This document shows positions 21,011 to 33,429 of a DNA stretch of 64,000 nucleotides, piece after piece. Each line of letters opens with the position of its first letter. The stretch's first letter is position 1. The stretch is from NCBI RefSeq assembly GCF_000003815.2, contig NC_049995.1:13916262-13980261 (forward strand), in the 5' to 3' direction. Under the pieces are notes generated by a model. That model saw only the letters and a list, made by a program, of their open reading frames with translations, ran no database searches and had not been told where the DNA came from. Both the position numbers and the translations under genes were made by a program. This DNA is from Branchiostoma floridae. Lineage: Eukaryota > Chordata > Leptocardii > Amphioxiformes > Branchiostomatidae.

Positions 21011-21399
21011 TATAGGAAACAAAAGTAAGACAAGATCAATGCAAACGATCACTTTAAGTAAGATCCTATTGCTTGACCAAGGGAGATAATGTTATCTCGC
21101 AGGGGTGGGAGTACCTGGCCGTAATTTGACTTGGAAAAGTATGACCGTAGTTATTTGCTAACACTTGTGTGACTTGGAACGTCTGACCGCTTCCAAAATA
21201 ATCACGTTGCTTGAGCAACGGCAATTCGGCTTATCTTATTACAACTGGATGTCTAACCTCCATCCGACGAACGTATCATTGATTCTTGTCTGTAGATTAC
21301 TCACAATGTAATGAAAGCAAGCCAGATACATGAAATTTTCAAATTCCTCACCAACTAAATATTAATCTTTGTTCCGTTTGTTTCTTTTTCACATTGTAG

Positions 21400-22360
21400 C
21401 CTGGAGATGGAACGCCCTCGAACTCACACTGGGGAGAAACCCTACATCTGTGATGACTGTGGGTACCGGGCAGCTTGCAAGAGTGCCTTATCCCGACATA
21501 TGAGAACTCACACAGGAGAAAAACCCTTCAAGTGTGACCAGTGTGACTATTCTGCAGCACAGAAAATCCATTTGGACCAACATCTAACAAAACATACGGA
21601 AAAAAAAACCTACATGTGTGGGGAGTGTGGATACAGGGCAAATAGGAAGTCTAACTTATCCCAACACATGACAACTCACACAGAAGACAAACCCTACATG
21701 TGTGGGGAGTGCGGGTACAGGACAGTTTCTAAGTCTAACTTATCCCGACATATGAAAACTCACACAGGAGATAAACCCTACATGTGTGGGGAGTGTGGAT
21801 ACAGGACAGCTGACAAGTCCACCTTATCAAAACACATGACAACCCATACAGGAGAGAAACCCTACATGTGTGGGGAGTGTGGGTACAGGGCAAAAAGGAA
21901 GTCTTACTTATCCCAACACATGACAACCCACACAGGAGAAAAACCCTACATGTGTGAGAAGTGTGGGTACAGGGCAGCTCGCAAGTCCCACTTATCCCAA
22001 CATGTCAGAACACACACAGGAGAGAAACCTTACAAATGTGACCAGTGCGACTATTCTGCAGCAACGAAATCCGCTTGGAACTACCATGTAGCAAAACACG
22101 CCGGTGATAAATCCTACATGTGTGGGGAGTGCGGATACAGGACAGCTTCTAAGTCTATCTTATCCCGACATATGAAAACTCACATCAAACTCTACATGTG
22201 TGATAAGTGTGGGCACAGGACAGCTCGCAAGTCCGACTTAGTCAAACATCTGAGAACCCACACAAGACCTTTCAAGTGTGACCACTGTGACTATTCCGCA
22301 TCACAAAAGTCCTCTCTGGACAAGCATGTAACAGAACATACTGATGAGAAACCCTAGATT
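21400..22360 (+). CDS. C2H2 zinc-finger protein, eleven fingers
   Basis: The exon begins after acceptor ttcacattgtag (21399). ATG at 21407 and TAG at 22355-22357 give 316 residues. Eleven C2H2 fingers fill the protein from residue 13 to the end, 28 residues each with TGEKP-type linkers, except fingers 9 and 10, whose linkers are two residues short (HIKL, HTRP). The residue usually Phe between the second Cys and the Leu is Ala, Thr or Ser; a Tyr two residues after the second Cys (CGYR, CDYS) probably takes its place in the core. No KRAB, BTB, SCAN or SET domain is present. Likely a nuclear DNA-binding protein. Two finger kinds alternate irregularly (CGECGYR and CDQCDYS), suggesting internal duplication. 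Confidence 0.9.
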
Positions 22361-22630
22361 CGTGGGCAGTGTATGTTTGCAGAAGGTAGCTCAAAAGTCT
22401 CACTTATTGTAACAAACATCTTCTTGGGCGCTTGTACAATTTGCAACAGCGCCCCCTAGCAAGTTCTTCTTTTTTTGCAGTTACTGTTAATGCGTGAAGT
22501 AAAATCTGAACTACTGAGTATATGTATATATATATGCACAATTAATTTAGTTTCCAGTAAGAAAATGATGAAGAAGATTATGGAAATATGAATAGCAACT
22601 TTCTTTGAATATAATATTTTGTTTTTTGTT

Positions 22631-22636
22631 ATTAAA
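22631..22636 (+). terminator. Candidate polyA signal of the zinc-finger gene
   Basis: ATTAAA, about 275 bp after the stop codon, is the nearest variant signal. No AATAAA was seen in this 3' region. Confidence 0.4.
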
Positions 22637-22659
22637 AGATTTATGTTCTCAAAATGTTA

Positions 22660-23915
22660 ATCGGCTTGTTGTGTTGACTATGTGGTTCCTATAGTGTACA
22701 GTCAAGCAGTGTTTTTGTTTAATACAGAATTCCTATTTCTATTGCACCCTTCCAAAAATTCAATACGAAGTAGTTATGTTCCCAATTCTATGCCAATGTC
22801 AATGCAAACCATTGGGCAGAGTAGTGTTTGAGCAAAACGGGTATTCCAGATCTACTCAAACTCTACCCCTAGTTCTAATTCAGATTTGCTAAAACTCTAC
22901 TTCTTAGTATTAATACTTTAAATTTCACTCAAACATAGCTAGTTCTACTAGTATAGTATAAAATTACTTCTATCAGTTTTCTGTATGCATATATCAACCT
23001 CTAGCATAGTTCTAAAACAAGAAACAATTTATCAGTCTAGAAGATGAAATATGATAACTAATTTGAGTATCTTTCTTTTAGAACTATTATTTTAATTTGG
23101 AATTTGAGTCTTGCTTTTGAAGTGAATAGCTAGTTTGGCACTTTTTGAGAAATGCAAAAGCTGCTGTACAGTTAGTAATATTTTCTTCTTCCAACTAATT
23201 ATAACTTCATTGAAGGCTTTGGACAATACAGCAAGGTTTGACCACACACAACACGTATAAAATACATCTGAAGTTTTTTCTTCTACAAACTACGACTTCT
23301 ATAAGATTACATAGTTGAGGAATGCTAACACATTCCAAAGATACCTACAGGTTACAATATGAACAACAGATTGCTGAGTAAATAATTTCATCGAAGAGTG
23401 CAAATAGTCCTTTACTTTTTTTTATTTGGTTTCCTTGGTCCACTATGCTGTACCCCTAAATATATCTTACTGTACAATCTGAAAATACTTCACATATTGA
23501 CGGAGATTATAAAATCTACTGAATAAGTATATATATCACTGTACATACATTTAGATCCAAATAGAGATACTTAATACAATACAATACAATAGTGAGAACA
23601 TAGTTCAACTCTAGGATAAGATGTAAAATAAGCCATAGCTTGTTTCTTAAATTTGAACTTAAAATGTTACATTTATTGCAAATAACACTCCTACATTGGC
23701 ACATTACAAGTGGAACTTTTGAAGTTCTTTAAAAGCTATTTCAAACATTTATACTAAGTAGTATCCGTAACAGCATACTACACAAATATTGCAGACAAAA
23801 CAGCTTACAGCAACAAAGTATGATGTAATAATCCTAACGAAATGTTCTGTTGGAAGCACATTCAACTTATACTGAGTTTTTAGAACTGCATGATTTTTTA
23901 TAAACTCTTGGGCCA
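22660..23915. other. Intergenic AT-rich stretch
   Basis: No gene, tRNA or clear repeat recognised. The minus-strand frames at 23516-23704 and 23749-23964 are short, hydrophobic and without splice context. Confidence 0.5.
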
Positions 23916-23921
23916 GTAATG

Positions 23922-24088
23922 TAGTCTCCAAGCAGACCCTACGGTGCATTAGAGATAGTATCAAAGCTGGCCAAAGGAGTATAGCCGGCCAAAGGGGGTC
24001 AAACGGGCACCGGAGCCGCTATACTACGTCCTTTGGCCAGCTTTGATACTATTTCTAAGGCACTGCCATAGGGTCTGCTTGGAGACTA
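23922..24088. mobile_element. MITE, TAGTCTCC ends
   Basis: Perfect terminal inverted repeat (tagtctccaagcagaccct at 23922; agggtctgcttggagacta ending 24088). Flanks ccagtaatg and ccagtaag are a near-perfect 8-bp duplication. Internal ggccaaaggagtatagccgg links it to 13325-13458. Confidence 0.85.
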
Positions 24089-24299
24089 CCAGTAAGGCAC
24101 AACAATGTCGTCATCACGGCGTTCAGCCCGCTTGGCAGACCTGGGTACTGTACAAATCTGTTTTTCTTTCCAATACATGTAACTTGATTGCCTGCTATAT
24201 GACTCAGCTCCTGAACAGTTAGAATAGCCAAACTTGCCGGTATTATCTTTTTTGTGTGTTCACATCTGATGTGGCATCATATGACTTGGTTAACAGAGG

Positions 24300-24455
24300 C
24301 AATTTATATTGTTAAGATGAAGATAGAATCTCAAAACGCCCGTAGAAGTCAGATTTGGTTGTAGTGAAATGGACCATTCACCAGTTCACATACAATCAGA
24401 TACTGATTCAGACCTGAACTGTCCTACATTTTGTATTCTGGTACCCAGCCCTAAC
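24300..24455. mobile_element. hAT-like MITE fragment (GTACCGGTAC family)
   Basis: Shares gtagtgaaatggaccatt and the end tggtacccagccctaac with the full copy at 15049-15480. Confidence 0.65.
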
Positions 24456-24487
24456 AGTTTAGAGTCACAGTAAGTTCTCTCTTCCAG

Positions 24488-24572
24488 TGAGGAAAGCCTA
24501 CATGGTGTCAGTCCCCTCAAGGATCCTAAGGTGATTGCAATCGCAGAAAAGCACAAGAAAACTCCAGCACAG
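24488..24572 (+). CDS. Aldo-keto reductase exon a
   Basis: Acceptor ctcttccag ends at 24487, donor gcacag/gtataa. Codes for 28 residues with the conserved P-L-x-D-P...IAEKH.KTPAQ segment before the last beta strands of the barrel. Confidence 0.75.
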
Positions 24573-24719
24573 GTATAAATTTAAGTAATGCTAATATTTT
24601 TTATTCTAGCTAGTACATTTTTGTGCAATGGGCAACCATGCTATAATTTGCAATGAACACCCCTGATGTGAACCATTACAATACTTTTCAACCAGCACAG
24701 TCTGTGCTACTTAAAGAAG

Positions 24720-24960
24720 TTAAAGATTAGAGTCTATAGTAATTTTTACCAAGTTTACAGTTGGCAGTTAGCCTAATAGGATTTCAAAACGTCAATGGGA
24801 TTTGAATACTCCACAAAACAGATTTCTTTTTAACAAAATGAACCATTGTTTTGAGTATCGTCCATTATCACGTACTGAATCAGGTCCGGACCTGGACCTG
24901 ATCCTCCGGACCTGAACCGGATGTGGACCTGAAGTATCTGTACCGGTACCCACCCCTAGT
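24720..24960. mobile_element. hAT-like MITE fragment (GTACCGGTAC family)
   Basis: Contains actccacaaaacagatttct, ggacctgatcctccggacct and gtaccggtacccacccctag, as in the copy at 15049-15480. Left end missing. Confidence 0.7.
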
Positions 24961-24964
24961 GGCG

Positions 24965-25100
24965 ACTGTGGGGCTACAGAAACAAATTGCTGGACACCAA
25001 CCCTATTTTGTCACGACTTGACCGGGATCGAACAAAGACTTTACTTTAAAAAAAATTAGTACATGTTGCTTTCTCTGCTTAGCACTCAGTTGACTAACCA
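24965..25100 (+). mobile_element. SINE remnant
   Basis: gaccgggatcgaacaaagac then gttgctttctctgcttagca, the body words of the SINE at 12688, heavily decayed. Confidence 0.55.
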
Positions 25101-25119
25101 GGTGTTCCATCTCCCACAG

Positions 25120-25203
25120 GTGTGTCTCAGGTGGCAGGTACAGAGGGGCGTGGTCGTCGTCCCGAAGAGCACCTCACCTGCCAGAATCCTGGAGAACTCT
25201 CAG
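25120..25203 (+). CDS. Aldo-keto reductase exon b
   Basis: Acceptor atctcccacag ends at 25119, donor tctcag/gtacat. 28 codons, phase 0 at both sides, with the cofactor motif VVVPKS. A SINE remnant precedes it in the intron. Confidence 0.8.
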
Positions 25204-25499
25204 GTACATGTATATGTAAAAAAGTGGGGTGGGGGGGTTATCACATACTGTAATTCCTGATTTTTTCAATGTACTTCATGTTCACGGTTTTCATGGTGAC
25301 GACTGTATGTAACGTGAATTTATCATAACTGATAACAGATAATATAAGAGACTTTTTCACGTGCACCTGCTGCCACCATGAACACTTATAATTAGTTCCG
25401 AAAACAAGTTCTTCCAACACAGGATGATTTTTTTTCCTGTCTCAACAAGCAAATTTCTGTCCTCTAAAAAAAAGTTCAGATTTTCCAAATCTTAGCAAC

Positions 25500-25960
25500 A
25501 TTGGCGAGCCAAACAATGAATGACATAACAACTTTACAAACTAAATGACAACTTTCAATGCATAATTTTTTACTTGCAGCAAGGAAATATTTCAATGCAT
25601 CATTACTTGAAGCAATTAAATCCTTTTATTCTGAAAAAAACAACACTAAGTCTTGTTTAAAGCAGGCCAATGGAAAATTCAATGGGAAATTTGCTCGTTG
25701 AAACGGGTATCTTTTGAAAATGTCTCTTTCAACATGGGCTTCCAAACAATGAGTGACAATTTAACTTAAACGTAACTTAAAAATCCACTGGCCTGAACCA
25801 ACTTTACAAGTCATAAATATCTACTGGCATGAACCAGCTTAACAATCTATTATGACAACTTTCAATTCATATTTTTCTTGTAGCAAGGAAATCCTGTCCT
25901 CCAAAAAAATCATCCCATCAAACTTTTGAAAATATCAACCCAAACATGGGCTCCCAAACA
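25500..25960. repeat. Degenerate tandem repeat, about 200-bp unit
   Basis: ccaaacaatgagtgac-type words at 25510, 25745 and 25955, each followed by aacttt and a tagcaaggaaat-type word. Fills the gap where an aldo-keto reductase exon would be expected. Confidence 0.6.
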
Positions 25961-26103
25961 ATGAGCAACACTCAGATAACATAAAAATACACTGGGCCGA
26001 AACATAGATTATCTTTCAATGCATCCTTTCTTAAAAGGTAAAAAGAAAACACTCAAAAGCACTTTACAAGTAGCTAAAAGTCTGTTTTCTTCTGTCATTT
26101 CAG

Positions 26104-26146
26104 GTGTGATGACCATCCACAGTGGCCTTTCAATGGAGAATTCTGA
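26104..26146 (+). CDS. Aldo-keto reductase last exon
   Basis: Acceptor ctgtcatttcag at 26103. After one base the frame reads DDHPQWPFNGEF and TGA (26144), the usual short aldo-keto reductase tail. Confidence 0.7.
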
Positions 26147-26306
26147 GATTATTACCAGACGTATATTATATGAATGGAAGGACTTTATTGCATTTAACTG
26201 TACAGTTACAATAATTTGGTCAAGCACATTTCAGTAAAGGAGGATCAGTCTTTAGAACTCGTGCTGATTTGGGCAAGATAATGTTTCATTTGTTGTCTGT
26301 AATTTC

Positions 26307-26312
26307 AATAAA
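26307..26312 (+). terminator. PolyA signal of the aldo-keto reductase fragment
   Basis: AATAAA 160 bp after the stop codon at 26144-26146. Confidence 0.65.
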
Positions 26313-26489
26313 AATTGATGGAATAAGAGAATTAAATCAAATGAGAAAGGCTCAGCCTGAATCTTTGTGTACATTTCAGTGAATCAGGAGAAACTGAAAT
26401 CCTTCTAAAAAGTATGCAAATTATGAAAACAAGTAATGAAAAAGTACAAATCTTGGTGAACAAGTGGAATGATTAAGTGGAGAGTGCCT

Positions 26490-26690
26490 CTGGTCTGTAG
26501 GTCTATAGGAGTTCACTCAACAGCTGAGAAAAATAGTGCATGTTGCTTTCTCAGAGTTTGGGCATGCAGACTATGGGAGTTGAAGTCACACAGACCACTG
26601 TTAGTGGACTGGCCCCTTGTTGCAGTGATGGCACAAAAGTTGTGTGAGCCAGGGCTACAGAAACGATGATGGGCAATGGCTAATGCACAA
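26490..26690 (+). mobile_element. SINE body without tRNA head
   Basis: tgcatgttgctttctcag, gttagtggactggcccct, agggctacagaaacgatgat in the order seen in the full SINE family. Confidence 0.7.
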
Positions 26691-26719
26691 AATTTGATGT
26701 GGGAAGGACCAAAGAAAAA

Positions 26720-28800
26720 ACTGTCTAAATGAGGTATTCAGAAGCGGCCAAAACTATGCCATTACAGTACATTTACAAAACATCAGATTTTTTCTACAAA
26801 TTTCATCATACAGTACACACATTCTGAAACCACATACAGAAGCCACATACAATTTGCAAGTCTTTTGAAAATTTGAGGCTTTTGAAAGTCCAAATTCACT
26901 AAAGGTTGCTGCAGGCAACAACCAGCTGCAGCAGTAACATTAGGTAAGAGAAGGAGGGACAAAAACATTGAGCTGTGACCTGAGGTGTGCACGATCTGCT
27001 GAAAGTCAGACACTCACTTCTTTCTATTTGAAATACAAGCTTTAAGGAAATCCAGAAGTCATAAATTTTTGTACAGACTCAAATTTAGCACAAACAGTTA
27101 TTATTATAATTATAATGGGAATTTGGAAGGTTCGAGACAACTAAGTTAAACTGAAGGGGAAAAAAATGTTCTAAATCTCATCACATAGAGTACACAAATT
27201 ATGCAGCTACTGCAATTTGCAATTTGTGAAAACCAATTAGTCAAAAGCATCATTACTTTGCCGGCGACACCCAGTTGCATTAGGTGAGAGAGTAAGGAAA
27301 AACAAAACATAGGCAATTTAGTGAGCTGTGACCGGGTTTAGTTGATCTGTTGAAAGACTGACACTCACTTCTTTCTAGTATTTGAAATACAAACTTTAAG
27401 GGCTTAAGGAAATCCGGGAGTCATCAATTTTTTTCCAATATAATTCAAACAGTTATATAGGAAATTTGTTAGCTTACTGATTGACAGAAGTAACTTACTG
27501 AAGGGAAAAAATGCTCTGAATTTCATCACATTAGTACACACAAATTATGCAGCTACTGCAATTTGTGAAAACCAAATTCAAAAGTATCATTATTTTGCAA
27601 GCGACACCCAGTTACATTTTTGTACATTAGGTGAGAAAGAAGGAAAAAAAAACATGGACAATTGAGTGAGCTGTGACCTGCAGTGTGCGGGTCTACTTGA
27701 TCTGTTGAAAGTCAAGTACCCACTTCTTTCTAATTGTAAAAAAGAAAGAAATCCTCATCTAACATCTTGAAAGACTCCATTTTAAGCCAAACAGTTTTGG
27801 AAATTTGGAAGGTTGGAGACAAATTCTGAATGAAAACACGTCAAACAATTGAAAGTTTCATCATATACATTTTTTCTGCAGCAACGTGCAATTTGCACCA
27901 CTCAAATAAATAAAGCCAAATTCAAATCATAATGTTATCATTACTTTGCAAGAGATACCCCGTAACATTTTTATATGTGAGCGCTACGGAAAAAAAATGG
28001 ACAATTGAGCTGCGACCCTGAGGTGTGTGGGTCAACTTGCTGTGTTGTTCCTACTTGAAACAAGAAGGAAATCCTCAAACATTTTGAACACACTCCATCT
28101 TTATCCAAATTATGTGATGGAAATTAGGAAGTGTTTGAGGCAAGTTCTGAAGGGAAAGAAGGCAATTTTACAAATCTCATCACATAGTGAAAATATTTTG
28201 AAGCCACGTGCAATTTGCACACTGAAGTACAGGCTTTTCGAAAATCAAAATCATAAATGCCAACATCATTACTTTGCGCAGTAATATTTTAGGTGAGGGA
28301 GAAGGAAAAAAATGGACTATGAGCAGCAACCTGAAGTGTTAGGGTCAACTTGATCTGCTTTAAATCAGATACCAACTTCTTTCTGGTTGATATGATTAGA
28401 AAATCCTCATTTAACATTTTGAACACACTCTAATTTAATCCAAACAGCTATGGAAATTTGGAAGGTTCGAGAGGCAACAATTCACATATAGTATAGTATT
28501 ACACACATTCTGCAGCCATGTACAACTTGAACTCAAATAAAGCCATTTGTGAAGTCTACCAAATTCAAATCATAAAATGTTATCATTACTTTGCAGGCAT
28601 AACATAAGGTGAGAGAAAAAAAGAAAAATAAATTGAGCTGCGACCTGAGGTGTAGGGCGTCAACATGCTCTGCTGAAATTTAGATACCCAGTTCTTTCTA
28701 CTTGAAATAAGAAGGAAATCCTCAAACAATTTGAAAAGACTATGGAGATTTGGAAAGTTGGAGGCAAGTAACAAAAAAAAAACAATTTTACAAATTTTAC
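26720..28800. repeat. Degenerate tandem array, about 340-bp unit, six copies
   Basis: The landmark gagctgtgacctgaggtgtg followed by gatctgttgaaagtcag and cacttctttcta recurs at about 26975, 27328, 27667, 28006, 28318 and 28637 (spacings 312-353). Each unit also has gtacacacattctgcagcc, aatttgcaa and tcattactttgca words. Confidence 0.85.
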
Positions 28801-28984
28801 ATTCTGCAGCTATCGGGCGCTGATTTGACCACCTCCCGAAGAGCTACATTGTGTAAGATAAACTTTCACTTCTCTCACTTTTACTTACAATGTAAGTGTC
28901 TCCAAAAGGATTCTTCATCACACACCAAAATCTGTCCAATGGCAGCTCAGGATTCTCTGTCGCCATAGAAACCGGTGATCACAG

Positions 28985-29078
28985 CTTCCAATACCACGGT
29001 AACAGACAGGTCTCAGCCAACACCACGGTAACGGACAGATGCCAGCCAACACCTTGGGAACAGACAAATCTTAACCAT
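28985..29078. repeat. Short tandem repeat, about 34-bp unit, three copies
   Basis: ccacggtaacagacag, ccacggtaacggacag and ccttgggaacagacaa, each followed by tctcagccaacac-like DNA. Confidence 0.75.
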
Positions 29079-29317
29079 TCTCCTGATATAGAGGACTTGG
29101 TCATCAAGCTTTAAGGGCCCTGATCATTGGATGGGCTGCTTCAAGCTTGATCTAAAGTCAGGCTAAAACCGAGTCCCCAATATAATCCAACATTGGAAAT
29201 AATCAGTATCTACAAATTTTATCACATGACAAGTATACACAGTCACACATGAAATTTGTCACATGTATGTATGCAACAAACTCGAATTCCATCCACCAGT
29301 ATCTGCAATTTTATAGG

Positions 29318-29425
29318 GCTTAGCATGACCTGCTAATTCAGTAGGCATGATGTGCTGGTAAAAAAACTCTTTTCTTGTTGGAACGATCCAGAAAAATAAC
29401 GGACCTGAAAAAGATCAGCAGACTG
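29318..29425. mobile_element. hAT-like MITE fragment (GTACCGGTAC family, left part)
   Basis: cttgttggaacgatccagaa and cggacctgaaaaagatcagc match the left part of the copy at 15049. Confidence 0.6.
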
Positions 29426-29729
29426 GACTTTGAATTTAATCCTGGAATGTTGGGGATCTGGACAGCTGTCTCCAGGACCTGGTATGGAAAGTTGCAGTTG
29501 CCAGGACCATCCAGGATCACCCATCCATCCAAAAAATTTCAACTTCATAACATGTAATTTTTGTAAGATTAAGATCATATCAGATTTATGTTTAGATCAA
29601 AAATTTATAAGTGAACATTGGCTCCAGAACAAAATCAATGGGCCAGAAAAACATTATCGAATTCCCTGGTTCAGATGAATCATCTAAAACTATGGAAAAC
29701 AAATTTTCACACAGGATGCCTTTGGGATG

Positions 29730-31260
29730 TGTACTGGCACTGGGTGCCGGTTACAATAAACATGTTAACAAATCAGCTAGAAAGCCCCACCCTTCCCCAT
29801 CAAAATGTACTGGGCTAGGCTTACATTTTAATTTTCAAAAGGAAAAACTGGTTCAAAAAGTTCCTATTTTCAGACCAAGGATTAAATGATAGTTTACGTT
29901 TTTGTGGGATCTTAGACTGTGAGTCTTAGCTCAGGGGAGTTAACAAATTCAAAATGTTTATTTTGGGCTCAAGAAATGACCAGTTTTATAATTATACCAT
30001 ATTATTAATATTACATGGACTTGAAAGATGAAAAAGTAGGTATTGGGCCAGGCTAAATAAATTTGTTTCAAAAGGAAAACAACTACTTCCAAAAGTTCCT
30101 TTTCAAAAGGATAACAACAGTACTGGTTGTAAAAGTTTTCAGACCAAAGAAGATTAAATTAAAGCCATTTTCTAGGATTGTCGAATGGAAGGGGTAGCCA
30201 AGAAGAATACTTAGCTCAGGGGGGGTTTACATATTTTTTTTTTCAAAATGTTTATTTGGGGATCGCAAAATACAAATTTAGAAATATTACATGGACTTAT
30301 AAGATAAGAAGTCTGGTACTAGGACTGGCTTAAATGTTCATTTACAAAAAGAAAACAGTTGGTTTGAAATGATTTTTTCCTATTTTCAGACCAAAGATTC
30401 TGGAGCCTTGTGTAAATAAAAGCTTTTTTGAAAATTCAAATCATAGATGATTGTCATCTTTTACTCTGAACTTGAAGGTGAAACCCAGTAACGTTTCGCA
30501 AGAGAGGGAGAAAAAAACACTTCTTGGACAATTAAACTGCGACCTGAGGTGTGCTGGTCAACAGTTCCCTGTTGCAAGTCAGTTACCCAATTCCTTCTAG
30601 TTCAAGTTAAAGATGAAGGAAATCCTCATCAAATTCCGATGTTATTGAATTTGGAAGGTTCGATACAATTTCTGAAGGAAATCTTTTTCTACAAATTTCA
30701 TCACATATAGTACACATATTCTGAAGCCATGTGCAATTTTCAGACTCAGAAACACAGTTCACATAGTTACACAGGATGCACTTGAGACCAGTTACAATAA
30801 ACATGTTAGCAAATCAGCTAGAAGGCCCCCCTCCCCCATCAAAATGTACTGGACTAGGCTTACATTTTAATTTTCAAAAGGAAAAAATGGTTCAAAAAGT
30901 TCCTTTTTTTCGGAACAAAGATTAATAAATTGAGTTTACGTTTTTGTGGGATCTTAGACTGTAAGGAGTCTTAGCTCAGGGGAGTTAACAAATTCAAATG
31001 TTTATTTTGGGCTCAAGAAATGACCAATTTCATAATTATACCAATTTATCAAATATTATATGGACTTGAAAGATGAAAAATTAGGTACTGGGCCAGGCTA
31101 AATAAATTTTTTTCAAAAGGAAAACAACTGCTTCCAAAAGTTCATTTTCAAAAGGATAACAACGTTAACACTAATAACAGTACTGGACAGGTTCGAAAAG
31201 TTATCAGACCAAATAAAGAAGATTAAATCATACTATTATTAATTTTCTAGGATCGTTGAA
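29730..31260. repeat. Tandem units of about 1.08 kb (A partial, B complete)
   Basis: Unit B runs from gaatggaaggggtagccaag (30189) to ctaggatcgttgaa (31260). The end of unit A (29730-30188) matches the second half of unit B (gttacaataaacatgtta, ctgggctaggcttacat, ggggagttaacaaattc). A third copy, heavily interrupted, runs 37190-40290. Confidence 0.8.
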
Positions 31261-31261
31261 T

Positions 31262-32493
31262 TAGTCCATGGGCCAGCACCCCAAATTTCACATATCGGTA
31301 CCCTCCGGGGTGGCAAATTCTCCTTGTTATTTTTGAATAGTAGAAGGCCTGTGGCATACATTTTGATGTGATAGCCATTCTGGTATGGTAGCTTTCTACC
31401 GGCTATCAGCCTTCAAACCTATCACCACCTAAATGATCTGGAAATTTCGTGACTTCAACAAGGGGGAGGGGCAAAAAATTAAACATCAATATTTTTCCAC
31501 GAAAATTCACAGGCTGGTAGAACCTGCTAAGAGGATCATAAAAATATCAATTGATTTTCGATATTATGATTCAACACGAAATTATGACCGCCTAAAATCA
31601 TATTTTTTGGTGATTTTCTGGTGAAAAATATATACTTTATTTTCCAATATCGTTTATTTATTCACATTACCTATGGGGCCTTGCCTGATGAGTTAGACTT
31701 ACCGTACGTATCGTTCTCTGCATATTAAGCTTTAAATGATCGAAATCCATCAATGAAATCCGGAGATATGAATGTGTGAAGAATGACACATCTGCCAGCT
31801 TATAGTGACAATATCGTTGCTAAGGCCGTTGCTAAGGCTGTTGTTAAGGAGGTTTCAGATCGTACTCCACAACAAAACTGATCAAAGAACTTACTTTTCT
31901 GTTGTCTTTTACTCTGATTACATCAGTAGAAGTACAAGGAATCGTGTTGAAATGTTTAACATGTAACAGATGCAGAAATGTGTTTTTTTTTATGTCATTT
32001 CTTTCAGAATCGTTAGCAAAACTGTTGCTAAGGCCGTTGCTAAGGGTGTACTCAGTCATGTTTCAAGCCAAAAACAGCAGAGAGTCAAGTTCTCTGACGC
32101 GTGATTTTGCTCCTGTCATCTTGTAAATCATACTTAACTGTGAAAAATATCATAATTGATTGGAAATGTTAATTTGGGCTCTACATGGGGGTTTTAAGGA
32201 TACCTGAAAATGAATTACCTTGATTTTACACATTTTTTTACAAATCTTTTGCTCTCATTCGTCATTTAGTAGATACCTCAGCGTATATCTAGTATGTCGT
32301 ACACAATGATAAAGGCTCTGCATGGGGGTTACCAGGGCACCACATATGTGACACCGTTTAATATACAGGATACGTAGATGCAGGACTGTGTCATGCATAT
32401 TGAAAATTTATCTAGAAACAAGACCACAACAAAAGGTCAAGAACAAGGCTACTCTGGGATGAATACAAGTATATTGTACTTTTCTTGATCAAG
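31262..32493 (+). repeat. Left 1.2-kb inverted arm
   Basis: Inverted partner at 35972-37188. Both arms carry the same 63-codon frame (31433-31624 plus, 36837-37028 minus; differing at one visible residue, D/V) and the same short frames at 31844-32126 and 36359-36617. None has a recognised domain. Confidence 0.85.
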
Positions 32494-33429
32494 TTCTTTG
32501 ACACATAATTTTGCTACTCTTATCTTGATAGAATTGTGACAGTCTTGTTCACTTTTGTACATATGAGCACCTTCAAAAATATGATTGTATGATAAACCAG
32601 GCATACTATGCTGAGGTCGGAAGATCGAAGTCGGCCAAATTGAGTAATTCTTTGTGATAGGTATGTGGAACTATGAACAGCCATATGATAAACCCTCGAG
32701 TGTTTCTGTTATTGAGGCCTGCGCCGCCCTAAGAGGCCATTAAAAATCAAACAATTTATTGCCGAAAATTACTGAATTTACGATGGCTACTCTCATAGAT
32801 CTAAATTGATATAATAAATGAAGATGTGAAGAAGTTTTGTATTTCCACATAGGAAATGGGTTACTTTCTTTTACAGTCCAACAGGTGAGGATAAAGAGGA
32901 TTTGATTGGATTTGAGAGGATGTAATAGGGAGTTACCTGATTGACTAAAAGCAGAGTTTTAATCTCTCAGAATTTTAGTCATTTCTAAGGCGTAATACCT
33001 CCCATGCTTCCTCTTTACATTGAAGGTAATTCACCTGGTGTATGTATTATTGTTGATGGAAATAGGAAAATATACTTAATGAAGAAATATTTTTTGTTGT
33101 CTTATTGGGCCACACAGAAGACGAGCCAGATCAGGGTATTAGTGGCTTTTGTGGGGTTTGGGACCATGATAAATCGGGTACTGAGAGGAGGTAAGTTATG
33201 GAGACTTTTGGTATAGCTGTGAAAACCACACATAAACCATCGTGTAAACTTAATCTGGTCACAATAATGAGAAGGGCTCTGTATGGACATATACAGATCA
33301 CGTAGGTGTGGAGCTAGCTCATATTGAGAATCCATTTAAAAAGACCAATTACAAGCTTGAGGTGAGTAATAAAATGAAATTCGTAAGTTACTTGAAAGTT
33401 TGTACACACTTCTTGATCAATTAGAATAT

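Larger units (their letters stand above)
24488..26146 (+). pseudogene. Aldo-keto reductase C-terminal exons, incomplete gene
   Basis: Three plus-strand exons code for the C-terminal part of an NADPH-dependent aldo-keto reductase: 24488-24572 (PLKDPKVIAIAEKHKKTPAQ), 25120-25203 ([15 protein letters not shown], then ARILENSQ) and 26104-26146 (CDDHPQWPFNGEF, stop). PKS is the Lys-Ser that binds the 2'-phosphate of NADPH. The first two exons join in phase. Between the second and third, the usual exon for the helix after the KS motif (about 25-30 residues) was not found. No upstream exons (catalytic Asp, Tyr, Lys, His) lie between the zinc-finger gene and 24488. It is either a broken duplicate or a gene with unseen exons; the first is favoured. 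A canonical polyA signal follows. Confidence 0.75.
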
